Shown here: piece by piece, positions 1-5,948 of the stretch
Layout: the number at the start of each line of letters is the position of its first letter
Position numbering within the stretch: position 1 is the first letter of the stretch
Source: Reyranella sp.
GTDB taxonomy: Bacteria > Pseudomonadota > Alphaproteobacteria > Reyranellales > Reyranellaceae
Assembly: GCA_021732965.1 (NCBI GenBank)
Contig: JAKFVZ010000497.1
Coordinates: 1-5,948, forward strand
Length of the DNA: 5,948 nt
Direction of reading: 5' to 3'
Notes under the pieces: model-generated
Databases searched by the model: none
Seen by the model: only the letters and a program-made list of their open reading frames with translations
Told to the model about the DNA's origin: nothing
Made by a program: the position numbers and the translations under genes

Positions 1-1
1 G

Positions 2-607
2 CTGGTGGCGAAGGTCATCGAGACGGTGGACGCCCATGAGGACAGGTTCGACACTTTGCTCGTCGTCGGATCCGACCATGGACACGAAACGATCGCCCGC
101 TCCGTGCATGTTGGCCGATGGCTGGCCGCGCAGGGGCTTGAAGCGGAGCTGAAGGAGGGAGGGATCGGCGTTGCCTCGCAGGGTACCTCGGCGCTGATCT
201 ATGCCACCGCCGAGTCGAGGACAGCGCTGGCCGGCCTGCTGCCGACGATGGCGCTGCAGCCCTGGGCCGGTTCGATCCTGACGGGCGATGCGCTGGCGGC
301 CACCGGCCTCACCGGCGAGACGCTGTTTGCCGCCGTGGACACGACGCGGCACGACGAGCCGAACGACTTCGGTGTTCCGGGCACGCGCTGGCTGGTCGAG
401 GATGGCGAAGGCCCGCCGGATATCGGCTGCGGCCACCATGGCGGGCAGGGGCCGAGCGAAACCCGGCCGTTCCTGACCTTCATCCACCCGGATTTCGCCC
501 CGGGCGAGGCCGCTCGCCCGACCAGCCTGGTCGATATCGCGCCCACCATCCTGGGTTTTCTCGGGGTGCGCGCTGATGGCATGGACGGTACGCCGATTTC
601 GAGCTGA
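2..607 (+). CDS. Alkaline phosphatase superfamily hydrolase, C-terminal part (partial)
   Basis: This reading frame is open to the left edge, so only the last 201 residues are visible and the true start lies outside. The fragment looks like the C-terminal half of a type I phosphodiesterase/sulfatase-fold metalloenzyme. Near fragment residues 24-27 is Ser-Asp-His-Gly, the Asp-His pair that binds one metal in this superfamily. Near residues 142-148 is Gly-Cys-Gly-His-His-Gly-Gly, which would supply a further metal-binding histidine. The end (Leu-Val-Asp-Ile-Ala-Pro-Thr-Ile-Leu, about 176-184) is the helix that typically closes sulfatase and phosphopentomutase-like domains. The catalytic Thr/Ser and the first metal site must be upstream. 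Substrate cannot be told: phosphodiester, phosphonate or sulfate ester are all possible. The stop is TGA, and the next gene is a tRNA with its own promoter. Confidence 0.8.
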   Translation: MVAKVIETVDAHEDRFDTLLVVGSDHGHETIARSVHVGRWLAAQGLEAELKEGGIGVASQGTSALIYATAESRTALAGLLPTMALQPWAGSILTGDALAATGLTGETLFAAVDTTRHDEPNDFGVPGTRWLVEDGEGPPDIGCGHHGGQGPSETRPFLTFIHPDFAPGEAARPTSLVDIAPTILGFLGVRADGMDGTPISS

Positions 608-625
608 AACGGGCACCCGCTTTTC

Positions 626-654
626 TTGACAGGGAGCGGCCCCGCCGCTTAATA
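626..654 (+). promoter_or_regulatory. Sigma-70-type promoter of the tRNA gene
   Basis: A perfect -35 hexamer TTGACA (626-631) is followed after exactly 17 bp by TTAATA (649-654), a good -10 hexamer. Initiation would fall near 661, about six bases before the mature tRNA. The bases between -10 and the predicted start (655-660, GCGCCC) are all G or C, a discriminator type known from stringently controlled stable-RNA promoters. The promoter lies in the short gap after the stop of the upstream hydrolase gene. That the promoter is active and stringently controlled is inference. Confidence 0.75.
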
Positions 655-666
655 GCGCCCACCCGT

Positions 667-743
667 GGCTGGGTAGCTCAGCTGGTTAGAGCACGGCACT
701 CATAATGCCGGGGTCGGCGGTTCAAGTCCGCCCCCAGCTACCA
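667..743 (+). tRNA. tRNA-Met (anticodon CAT), elongator type
   Basis: A complete 77-nt cloverleaf can be folded by eye. The acceptor stem GGCTGGG (667-673) pairs with CCCAGCT (733-739), with a G-U at the first pair. The D arm contains the usual AGCTCAGCTGGTTAGAGC. The anticodon stem CGGCA/TGCCG encloses the loop CTCATAA with anticodon CAT. The T stem GGCGG/CCGCC (716-720/728-732) encloses TTCAAGT. The discriminator base is A740 and CCA (741-743) is encoded. The sequence resembles enterobacterial elongator tRNA-Met, including the CTCATAA loop. The first pair is G-U rather than the mismatch of initiator tRNA, and the anticodon stem lacks the three G-C pairs of initiators. A tRNA-Ile2 whose CAT is modified to lysidine has the same anticodon and is not fully excluded. 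Confidence 0.93.
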
Positions 744-746
744 TTT

Positions 747-784
747 CCCCGCCAACCTCCTGGGACTGCCTGAGGTTGGCGGGG
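747..784 (+). terminator. 13-bp perfect hairpin after the tRNA (probable terminator or 3' processing structure)
   Basis: CCCCGCCAACCTC (747-759) and GAGGTTGGCGGGG (772-784) are perfect reverse complements around a 12-nt loop. The hairpin begins four bases after the tRNA CCA end, the normal place for a terminator of a single tRNA transcript. No run of T follows (the next bases are CAATGTTCCC), so it is not a textbook intrinsic terminator. It may work as a U-poor terminator or as a 3' processing or stability element. Confidence 0.6.
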
Positions 785-892
785 CAATGTTCCCACGCCG
801 GTGGGTTCGCTCATCCCCTACAAAATCCCCAACGTGCGGCCTGTCTGCGAGAACGGACCCGGCCATCACGTCGGCGGGGTGCCGGCACTGAC

Positions 893-906
893 TTGACCCA
901 AATCAA
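893..906 (+). promoter_or_regulatory. FNR/FixK-type binding site upstream of the cytochrome c gene
   Basis: The sequence TTGACCCAAATCAA contains the full TTGA-N6-TCAA core recognised by the CRP/FNR-family oxygen regulators (FNR, Anr, FixK). It differs from the classic TTGAT-N4-ATCAA at one position. Its centre is at 899.5. A weak -10-like hexamer CATGAT (930-935) would put a transcription start near 941, about 41 bp from the centre, which is the spacing of class II activation. The gene 88 bp downstream encodes a c-type cytochrome, a usual target of such regulators. The motif is seen directly; binding and activation are inferred. Confidence 0.6.
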
Positions 907-993
907 GGAAGCACCGGCTCTCCCGTCTGCATGATCTACGCGGGTCGGCGCCCAGTGGCGACCGAACGCTTTCGCGCACTCGGTGAGGAAGCC

Positions 994-1290
994 ATGAAAA
1001 GGTCCCTCGTATTCCTGTCGTTGCTGGTGTCGTTTCCTGTCGCCGCGCAGAACCTCGAGACCGGCAGTGCGCTCGCGAAGCGCTGGTGCACGTCCTGCCA
1101 CGTCGTCGAGGCCAATCAGCGCCTCGCCACCGACAGCGCGCCGAGTTTCCGGGCGATCGCCGCCCGGCCCAGCACGACGGCGGCCACGATCGACCGGTAT
1201 CTGTCGCGGGGGCACACGCTCATGCCCGACTTCAGCCTGAGCACGCCCGAGCGCGACGCCTTGGTGGCCTACATCCTCAGCCTGCGTTAA
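994..1290 (+). CDS. Small exported monoheme c-type cytochrome
   Basis: This gene encodes a 98-aa class I-like cytochrome c, expected to carry electrons in the periplasm. The start ATG at 994 is chosen because GAGGA (985-989) lies at good ribosome-binding distance and the N-terminus is then a clean signal peptide: Met-Lys-Arg, a hydrophobic core (residues 4-15), then a probable Ala-x-Ala-type cleavage near residues 17-19. An in-frame ATG at 931 would add 21 non-signal residues and is not favoured. The heme-binding motif is Cys32-Thr-Ser-Cys35-His36, and Met77 in Thr-Leu-Met-Pro is the likely sixth iron ligand. The C-terminal helix (about 84-97, Pro-Glu-Arg-Asp-Ala-Leu-Val-Ala-Tyr-Ile) is typical of the fold. 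An FNR/FixK-type site lies upstream. The redox partner is unknown. The reductase gene downstream is cytoplasmic, so direct partnership with it is not implied. Confidence 0.88.
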   Translation: MKRSLVFLSLLVSFPVAAQNLETGSALAKRWCTSCHVVEANQRLATDSAPSFRAIAARPSTTAATIDRYLSRGHTLMPDFSLSTPERDALVAYILSLR

Positions 1291-1329
1291 CCGTTTCCGT
1301 TCCGGGTCGAAGCAGGCCAGGGCTTTCAT

Positions 1330-1349
1330 TTGACGAGCGACTGCGTCAA
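1330..1349 (+). promoter_or_regulatory. Inverted repeat TTGACG-N8-CGTCAA before the reductase gene
   Basis: Two perfect 6-bp arms, TTGACG (1330-1335) and CGTCAA (1344-1349), lie in the 68-bp gap between the cytochrome and reductase genes and end 9 bp before the reductase ATG. The size and symmetry suit a dimeric repressor or activator, but a hairpin in the mRNA leader is also possible. The left arm also looks like a -35 hexamer. However, a 17-bp spacer would place the -10 against the start codon, so this is not a convincing promoter. A 6-bp match can occur by chance. Confidence 0.3.
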
Positions 1350-1358
1350 TTTGGGATC

Positions 1359-2381
1359 ATGGCCAACGGACAGACTCAACAAACCGACGTCATCATCGTA
1401 GGGGCGGGGCCGGTGGGCCTGTTCGCCGTGTTCGAGTGCGGCATGGTCCGCCTCAACTGCCACGTCGTCGACGTGCTCGACGATGCCGGCGGCCAGTGCA
1501 CGGCGCTCTATCCCGAGAAGCCGATCTACGACATTCCGGGTTTCCCTCGCATCGAGGCGGCCGAGCTGATCGTCCGGCTCAAGGCACAGGCCGCCGCGTT
1601 CCGCCCGGTCTATCACCTGGGCGAGCAGGTCCAGTCGCTGGAGCCGCGGAGCGGCGGCTTCTGGAGGCTGACGACGTCCAAAGGCACCGTGCTGCAGGCG
1701 AAGGCGGTGATCATCGCTGCCGGTGTCGGTGCCTTCGGTCCCAACCGTCCGCCCTTGCCGGGCATCGAGGCCTACGAGGGCAAGAGCGTCTTCTACTATG
1801 TGACCCAGCGCGAGATCTTCCGCGGCAAGCGCATCGTGATCGCAGGCGGCGGCGACACGGCCGTCGACTGGGCGCTCTCGCTCGCGGAGATCGCGGGGAA
1901 CGTGTCGGTGATCCACCGCCGCGACCGTTTCCGCGCTGCGCCCGACAGCGAGGCAAGGCTCAAGGCGCTGGCGAAGGAGGGGAGGATCGACCTCGTCGTG
2001 CCCTACCAACTCCACGGTCTGGAAGGCGACAACGGCCAGCTCACGGCGGTGACGGTGGCCACGCTCGACGGCCAGACGAAGCGCATCGAGGCCGACGTGC
2101 TCCTGCCGTTCTTCGGCCTCTCCATGTCGCTGGGGCCGATTGCCGACTGGGGCCTGGCGCTCGAGCGCAACCAGATCGAGGTCGATCCGGCGACGGCGGC
2201 CACGAACAAGGCTGGCATCTTCGGCGTGGGCGACGTCGTCACCTATCCCGGCAAGCTGAAGCTGATCCTGACGGGCTTCGCCGAGGCCGCGATCGCGGCG
2301 CGCTCGGCCTACGCGCTGATCCACCCCGAGACGCCGCTGCACTTCGAGTATTCGACGACCTCGGGCGTGCCGGACGCCTGA
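1359..2381 (+). CDS. Ferredoxin/flavodoxin-NADP+ reductase, thioredoxin-reductase-like (type 2)
   Basis: This 340-aa flavoprotein is predicted to move electrons between NADPH and ferredoxin or flavodoxin in the cytoplasm. An N-terminal FAD-binding Gly-Ala-Gly-Pro-Val-Gly is at residues 15-20, and the FAD-contacting Gly-Gly-Gln-Cys-Thr-Ala-Leu-Tyr segment is at 44-51. A second nucleotide fold has Gly-Gly-Gly-Asp-Thr-Ala at 163-168, with His-Arg-Arg at 186-188, as expected for NADPH 2'-phosphate binding. The second FAD motif, Gly-Val-Gly-Asp-Val, is at 289-293. The redox Cys-x-x-Cys that true thioredoxin reductases carry just before the NADPH motif is absent (Tyr-Val-Thr-Gln there), which separates this enzyme from them. 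The C-terminus (His-Phe-Glu-Tyr-Ser-Thr-Thr, 328-334) is the tail typical of type 2 ferredoxin-NADP reductases, where an aromatic residue stacks on the flavin. The ATG at 1359 is the only good start, and its ribosome-binding site is weak. The next gene starts 8 bp after the stop. Confidence 0.9.
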   Translation: MANGQTQQTDVIIVGAGPVGLFAVFECGMVRLNCHVVDVLDDAGGQCTALYPEKPIYDIPGFPRIEAAELIVRLKAQAAAFRPVYHLGEQVQSLEPRSGGFWRLTTSKGTVLQAKAVIIAAGVGAFGPNRPPLPGIEAYEGKSVFYYVTQREIFRGKRIVIAGGGDTAVDWALSLAEIAGNVSVIHRRDRFRAAPDSEARLKALAKEGRIDLVVPYQLHGLEGDNGQLTAVTVATLDGQTKRIEADVLLPFFGLSMSLGPIADWGLALERNQIEVDPATAATNKAGIFGVGDVVTYPGKLKLILTGFAEAAIAARSAYALIHPETPLHFEYSTTSGVPDA

Positions 2382-2389
2382 GCGGGCTC

Positions 2390-3133
2390 TTGGAAGCTTT
2401 CTGCCCTGATAGCGAGCTCGGCTACGACCGGAGCAGGACGCGGTTCGTCGATGGCGAGCAGCTCCTGCTGGACGAAGCCTATCGCCTCGCGCACCTGCCG
2501 CTGGTCGCGCCGCATCATCCCGACGTCATTCCGTCGCGGTCCGGTAAGGACTATCGCATGGGGCGGCATGAGCGTGCATTCTCGCTGGTATTGCCGATCC
2601 CGCCGGATGTGTTGGAGAAGTCCGCAGCCTATCGGGAACTGGACGGCGAACTCAGACGATCACCCTTCGCTCACAAGATTGCCTGGGACCTCCTGCCGAA
2701 GCGCCGCGAGAAACTCCATGCAACGATCTGCGGGGCTCTGTCTAATGACGTCCCATGCATCTTTCTCGATCGCGACCGGATCGCCCTGAAGCGCCTGGGC
2801 CGACTGCGTGTCGAGATACGAGGCCTGTTCTCCGGCAACATCAATGTTGGCCGCCTGTATCTACGAGTCTATCCGGAGTGTCGCGACGGGACGAACCTGT
2901 TGCGCAAGGTCCAGCGAACACTCGGGAGGCCGGAAACCGATCTCTATCTCGTCGGCCTCTACAATCTTACCGATCATCTCTCGGCCGTCGAAGCAGGCGC
3001 GTTGCACGAAATCATCAAGCGCTGGTGGGACAGGCCGGTCCTCACGCTCGATGTGACATCCCTCTGGCACCTTGGTGCCTCCGACGACCTCGTGCTGGAT
3101 GGCACCGTCGAGGAGGCTCTCCCGCTAGAGTGA
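2390..3133 (+). CDS. Uncharacterised protein, possibly 2H phosphoesterase-like with a substituted second motif
   Basis: I do not recognise this protein with certainty. The start shown is TTG at 2390, 8 bp after the reductase stop, giving 247 aa. The first ATG in frame is at 2558 (191 aa), but the 56 codons before it have coding-like third positions, so the upstream start is preferred. Counting from Met at 2558: Lys-Leu-His-Ala-Thr-Ile (52-57) looks like the first His-x-Thr motif of the 2H phosphoesterase (LigT-like) fold. It is preceded by a basic stretch (Pro-Lys-Arg-Arg-Glu-Lys, 47-52), as often seen there. A beta-rich centre (83-105) and a segment Tyr-Asn-Leu-Thr-Asp-His-Leu (135-141), followed by a helix, fall where the second motif would be. 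That motif would read Asn-Leu-Thr instead of His-x-Thr. The fold assignment is inference from motif order only. No signal peptide or membrane segment is visible. The gene may be co-transcribed with the reductase. Confidence 0.6.
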   Translation: MEAFCPDSELGYDRSRTRFVDGEQLLLDEAYRLAHLPLVAPHHPDVIPSRSGKDYRMGRHERAFSLVLPIPPDVLEKSAAYRELDGELRRSPFAHKIAWDLLPKRREKLHATICGALSNDVPCIFLDRDRIALKRLGRLRVEIRGLFSGNINVGRLYLRVYPECRDGTNLLRKVQRTLGRPETDLYLVGLYNLTDHLSAVEAGALHEIIKRWWDRPVLTLDVTSLWHLGASDDLVLDGTVEEALPLE

Positions 3134-3140
3134 CGGTCGC

Positions 3141-4210
3141 CTAAGCGGCCGCCGAGAGCTTGCGCAGGGCGGCCAGACGGCGGGCGTAGGGCGGATCGTT
3201 TTCCGGCACCAGCGCGGGCGGCACGATGCTTTCGGCGAAATGGCAGGCCACGACCTGGCCTTCGGCTCCGCCATCTTTCAGCGGCCTCAGCAGCGGCTCT
3301 TCCATGCGGCAGCGGTCCTGGGCGTGGGCGCAGCGCGTGTGGAAGCGGCAGCCCTTCGGGGGATTGAGCGGGCTCGGCACGTCGCCGGCGAGACGGATGC
3401 GCGCGCGCTGCGCCGTGGGATCGGGCACCGGCACCGCCGACAGCAGGGCCTGCGTGTAGGGATGGCGCGGCCGGGCGAAGAGGCTGCGCTTGGGCGCCAG
3501 TTCGACGATCTTGCCGAGGTACATCACCGCGACGCGGTCGGAGATGTGTCGCACGACGGCGAGGTCGTGGGCGATGAAGATGTAGGAGAGGCCGAGCTTG
3601 GCCTTCAGGTCCTGCAGCAGGTTGATAACCTGCGCCTGGATCGAGACGTCGAGCGCCGAGACCGGCTCGTCGCAGACGATCAGCTTGGGCTGCGAGGCGA
3701 GCGCCCGGGCGATGCCGATGCGCTGGCGCTGGCCGCCGGAGAATTCGTGCGGGTAGCGCAGCGCGTGCCAGGCGGAGAGGCCGACTTCGCCCAGAAGCTC
3801 GTCGATGCGCCGACGCAGCGCCGTGCCCGAGGCCAGCCCGTGCAGCTTGAGCGGCTCGGCCAGCGTCTCGCCCACGGTGAGGCGCGGGTTCAGCGAGGCG
3901 TAGGGATCCTGGAAGATGATCTGCATGTCGCGGCGCAGGTCGCGCAACGCGCCGCGTGAGAGAGTTCGCACGTCGCGGCCGGCGAAGCGGATCGTGCCCT
4001 CGGTCGCCTCGATCAGGCGCAGCACCAGCCGGCCCGTCGTCGACTTGCCGCAACCCGATTCGCCAACCAGTGCCAGCGTTTCACCAGGCGCCACGTCGAA
4101 GGTGAGGCCGTCAACCGCGCGCACGGTGCCGACGGCGCTCTGGAAGACGATACCGCGCTTCACCGGGAAGTGCTTGGTGAGGCCTTTGACGGAAAGCAGC
4201 GGCTCGGTGC

Positions 4211-4214
<4 letters not shown>
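3141..4214 (-). CDS. Dipeptide/oligopeptide-type ABC transporter ATP-binding protein, DppF/OppF-like
   Basis: This 357-aa cytoplasmic ATPase is one of the two that drive a dipeptide/oligopeptide/nickel-type importer. All nucleotide-binding motifs are intact: Walker A Gly-Glu-Ser-Gly-Cys-Gly-Lys-Ser-Thr (51-59), Q-loop Gln102, signature Phe-Ser-Gly-Gly-Gln (158-162), Walker B ending Asp182-Glu183, D-loop Ser-Ala-Leu-Asp (186-189) and H-loop His216. The C-terminal extension characteristic of this subfamily follows, with His-Pro-Tyr-Thr (251-254) and four cysteines (289, 295, 302, 324). The insert before the Walker A strand (about 20-34) and the Arg-Asp-Met-Gln-Ile-Ile-Phe-Gln-Asp-Pro-Tyr stretch are of the DppF/OppF rather than DppD type. 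Its ATG overlaps the stop of the DppD-like gene by four bases (ATGA), so the two are translationally coupled. The transported compound cannot be read from the ATPase. Its stop lies 7 bp from the convergent stop of the uncharacterised gene. Confidence 0.95.
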
Positions 4215-5218
<1,004 letters not shown>

Positions 5219-5226
5219 GCTGCGCG

Positions 5227-5230
5227 CCTC
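5227..5230 (-). promoter_or_regulatory. Ribosome-binding site that fixes the TTG start of the DppD-like gene
   Basis: On the minus strand GAGG lies 8 nt upstream of TTG (5216-5218), with no ATG or GTG in frame nearby. It overlaps the TGA stop of the amidohydrolase gene (5229-5231), so ribosomes terminating there sit on the next initiation region. This points to coupled translation. Confidence 0.6.
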
Positions 5231-5948
5231 ATGTCACCGGCCGCGATTGCGGCAGGCGATCGCGGGTGCCGTAGACCGGGGGGGCGAGCTGCTCGGCGGT
5301 GCGGCCAGCCCAGTCGCGCTGGCTCACGGTCTCGAGCCGCTTGCGCTGGCCCTCGATCAGGCCGGCGGTCGCCGCTTCGACATCCACCGTCAGGACCTTG
5401 CCGTCCTTCACGACCTGCGTGCCGTCGACATAGACGTGACGGATGGCGCGGTCACCCGCCGAGTAGATCAGGCTGCGCACCGGCTCGTGGGCCGGCTGCA
5501 TGTAGGGATGGCTCATGTCGACCAGGGAGAAGTCGGCCTTGCAGCCGGGCGCCAGGCGCCCAAGGTCGGGACGGCGCAGCATCTTCGCACCGCCGACGGT
5601 GGCCGCCTCGAAAGCGTGCCGTGTCGTGCCCATCTTGTAGTTCATGGTGAAGACGCGGGCGAGGTAACAGACGAGACGCATCTCATCGAGCATGTTGTGC
5701 GGGAAGGTGTCGGTGCCGATTCCGACCGTGATGCCCGCGTCCATGTACCGGCCGATCGAGTTCATCACCATGCCGCGCCGGGCGAACACGGTCGGGCAAT
5801 GGGCCACCGAGGCGCCCGCGTAGCGCAGCCGCTCGAAATCGTTGGCGTGCGGATAGTGGATCTGCGGATGGTCGTTCAGGAAGATGCCGTGGCCGATGAT
5901 AAGATCGGGCCCCAGCACGCCGATCGAGTCGAGCCATTCGATGGGTGT
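5229..5948 (-). CDS. Amidohydrolase (deaminase/chlorohydrolase type), C-terminal part (partial)
   Basis: The frame is open to the right edge. The last 239 residues of a metal-dependent amidohydrolase of the cytosine-deaminase/S-adenosylhomocysteine-deaminase/chlorohydrolase group are visible, roughly half of the usual length. The GTG at 5916-5918 is internal, since the frame continues upstream with coding sequence. Counting from the first visible residue: Gly-His20-Gly-Ile-Phe-Leu carries a probable metal-binding histidine, Val-Ala-His50-Cys-Pro-Thr is the conserved active-site His motif, and Gly-Thr-Asp80 in Gly-Ile-Gly-Thr-Asp-Thr supplies the catalytic metal Asp. Asn-Met-Leu-Asp-Glu-Met-Arg follows, as in chlorohydrolases and methylthioadenosine deaminases. 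The C-terminal part returns to the small beta domain (Gly-Cys-Lys-Ala-Asp-Phe-Ser-Leu-Val-Asp; Val-Tyr-Val-Asp-Gly). The N-terminal His-x-His is outside. The stop is 10 bp before the transporter ATPase start, so the substrate is probably something that transporter imports. The exact reaction (deamination, dechlorination or amide hydrolysis) is undetermined. Confidence 0.9.
   Translation of the reverse strand, partial: TPIEWLDSIGVLGPDLIIGHGIFLNDHPQIHYPHANDFERLRYAGASVAHCPTVFARRGMVMNSIGRYMDAGITVGIGTDTFPHNMLDEMRLVCYLARVFTMNYKMGTTRHAFEAATVGGAKMLRRPDLGRLAPGCKADFSLVDMSHPYMQPAHEPVRSLIYSAGDRAIRHVYVDGTQVVKDGKVLTVDVEAATAGLIEGQRKRLETVSQRDWAGRTAEQLAPPVYGTRDRLPQSRPVT

Noticed and set aside
610..624. Short CGG-loop-CCG dyad followed by CTTTT after the hydrolase gene, as a terminator
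   Set aside because: The GC stem would be only three base pairs, and the T-run is better explained as sequence next to the tRNA -35 hexamer.
667..743. tRNA as an integration site for a mobile element
   Set aside because: No duplicate of the tRNA 3' end, no integrase and no phage-like gene is visible in the window.
811..1329. Minus-strand open frame (172 aa) covering the cytochrome gene and its upstream region
   Set aside because: No motif is visible, it has Arg-rich shadow composition, and it would run across both the FNR/FixK-type site and the well-supported cytochrome gene.
1086..1358. N-terminal extension of the reductase upstream of 1359
   Set aside because: The upstream part of this frame overlaps the cytochrome gene and has shadow composition, and the family N-terminus begins shortly before the Gly-Ala-Gly-Pro-Val-Gly motif.
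1326..2342. Long antisense open frame (338 aa) opposite the reductase
   Set aside because: Its composition is Arg/Asp/Ala-rich with no recognisable motif. It is explained by high GC third positions of the true gene on the other strand.
1436..2380. An open frame running through the reductase gene in another frame and joined to the real downstream gene, giving an apparent 565-aa protein
   Set aside because: The first part is arginine- and glycine-rich shadow translation of the reductase gene. The reductase frame has all family motifs, so only the part after about 2390 is treated as coding.
3240..3959. Plus-strand open frame (239 aa) opposite the DppF-like ATPase
   Set aside because: It is a shadow of a gene with every ABC ATPase motif, and the similar 262-aa frame at 4268-5056 opposite the DppD-like gene is rejected for the same reason.

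Overview
This 5.9 kb window is GC-rich chromosomal DNA, most likely from an alphaproteobacterium. The lineage is inferred from four things: the high GC with strongly GC-biased third codon positions; a ferredoxin-NADP+ reductase of the thioredoxin-reductase-like kind common in that class; an FNR/FixK-type TTGA-N6-TCAA site in front of a small cytochrome c; and a dipeptide-type ABC operon with an amidohydrolase. I cannot name a genus. The gene content is mostly housekeeping and metabolic, and I see no insertion sequence, phage gene, CRISPR array or other mobile element.

Left part (1-784): the C-terminal end of an alkaline-phosphatase-superfamily hydrolase (cut by the window start) is followed by a well-formed sigma-70 promoter with a GC-rich discriminator, a complete tRNA with a CAT anticodon (best read as elongator tRNA-Met, with encoded CCA), and a perfect 13-bp hairpin just after it.

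Middle part (785-3133), all on the + strand: an FNR/FixK-type palindrome lies at a class-II-like distance from a possible promoter, upstream of an exported monoheme cytochrome c (98 aa). Next is a 340-aa ferredoxin/flavodoxin-NADP+ reductase with a small inverted repeat just before its start. It is followed 8 bp later by a protein I cannot assign firmly. That protein resembles the 2H phosphoesterase fold, with one recognisable His-x-Thr motif and an apparently substituted second one. This is the least ordinary gene in the window.

Right part (3141-5948), all on the - strand and transcribed from the right edge: an amidohydrolase (deaminase/chlorohydrolase type, N-terminus outside the window), then two dipeptide/oligopeptide-type ABC ATPases (DppD-like and DppF-like). 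The three are packed with a 10-bp gap and a 4-bp ATGA overlap, so they are very probably one transcript. The likely logic is uptake of a small compound by the transporter and cytoplasmic hydrolysis by the amidohydrolase. The binding protein and permeases are not in the window. The two blocks converge with only 7 bp between their stop codons.

I found no convincing previously undescribed multi-gene system. The points most worth a second look are the possible 2H-like protein, the FNR/FixK-type site, and the amidohydrolase-transporter pairing.
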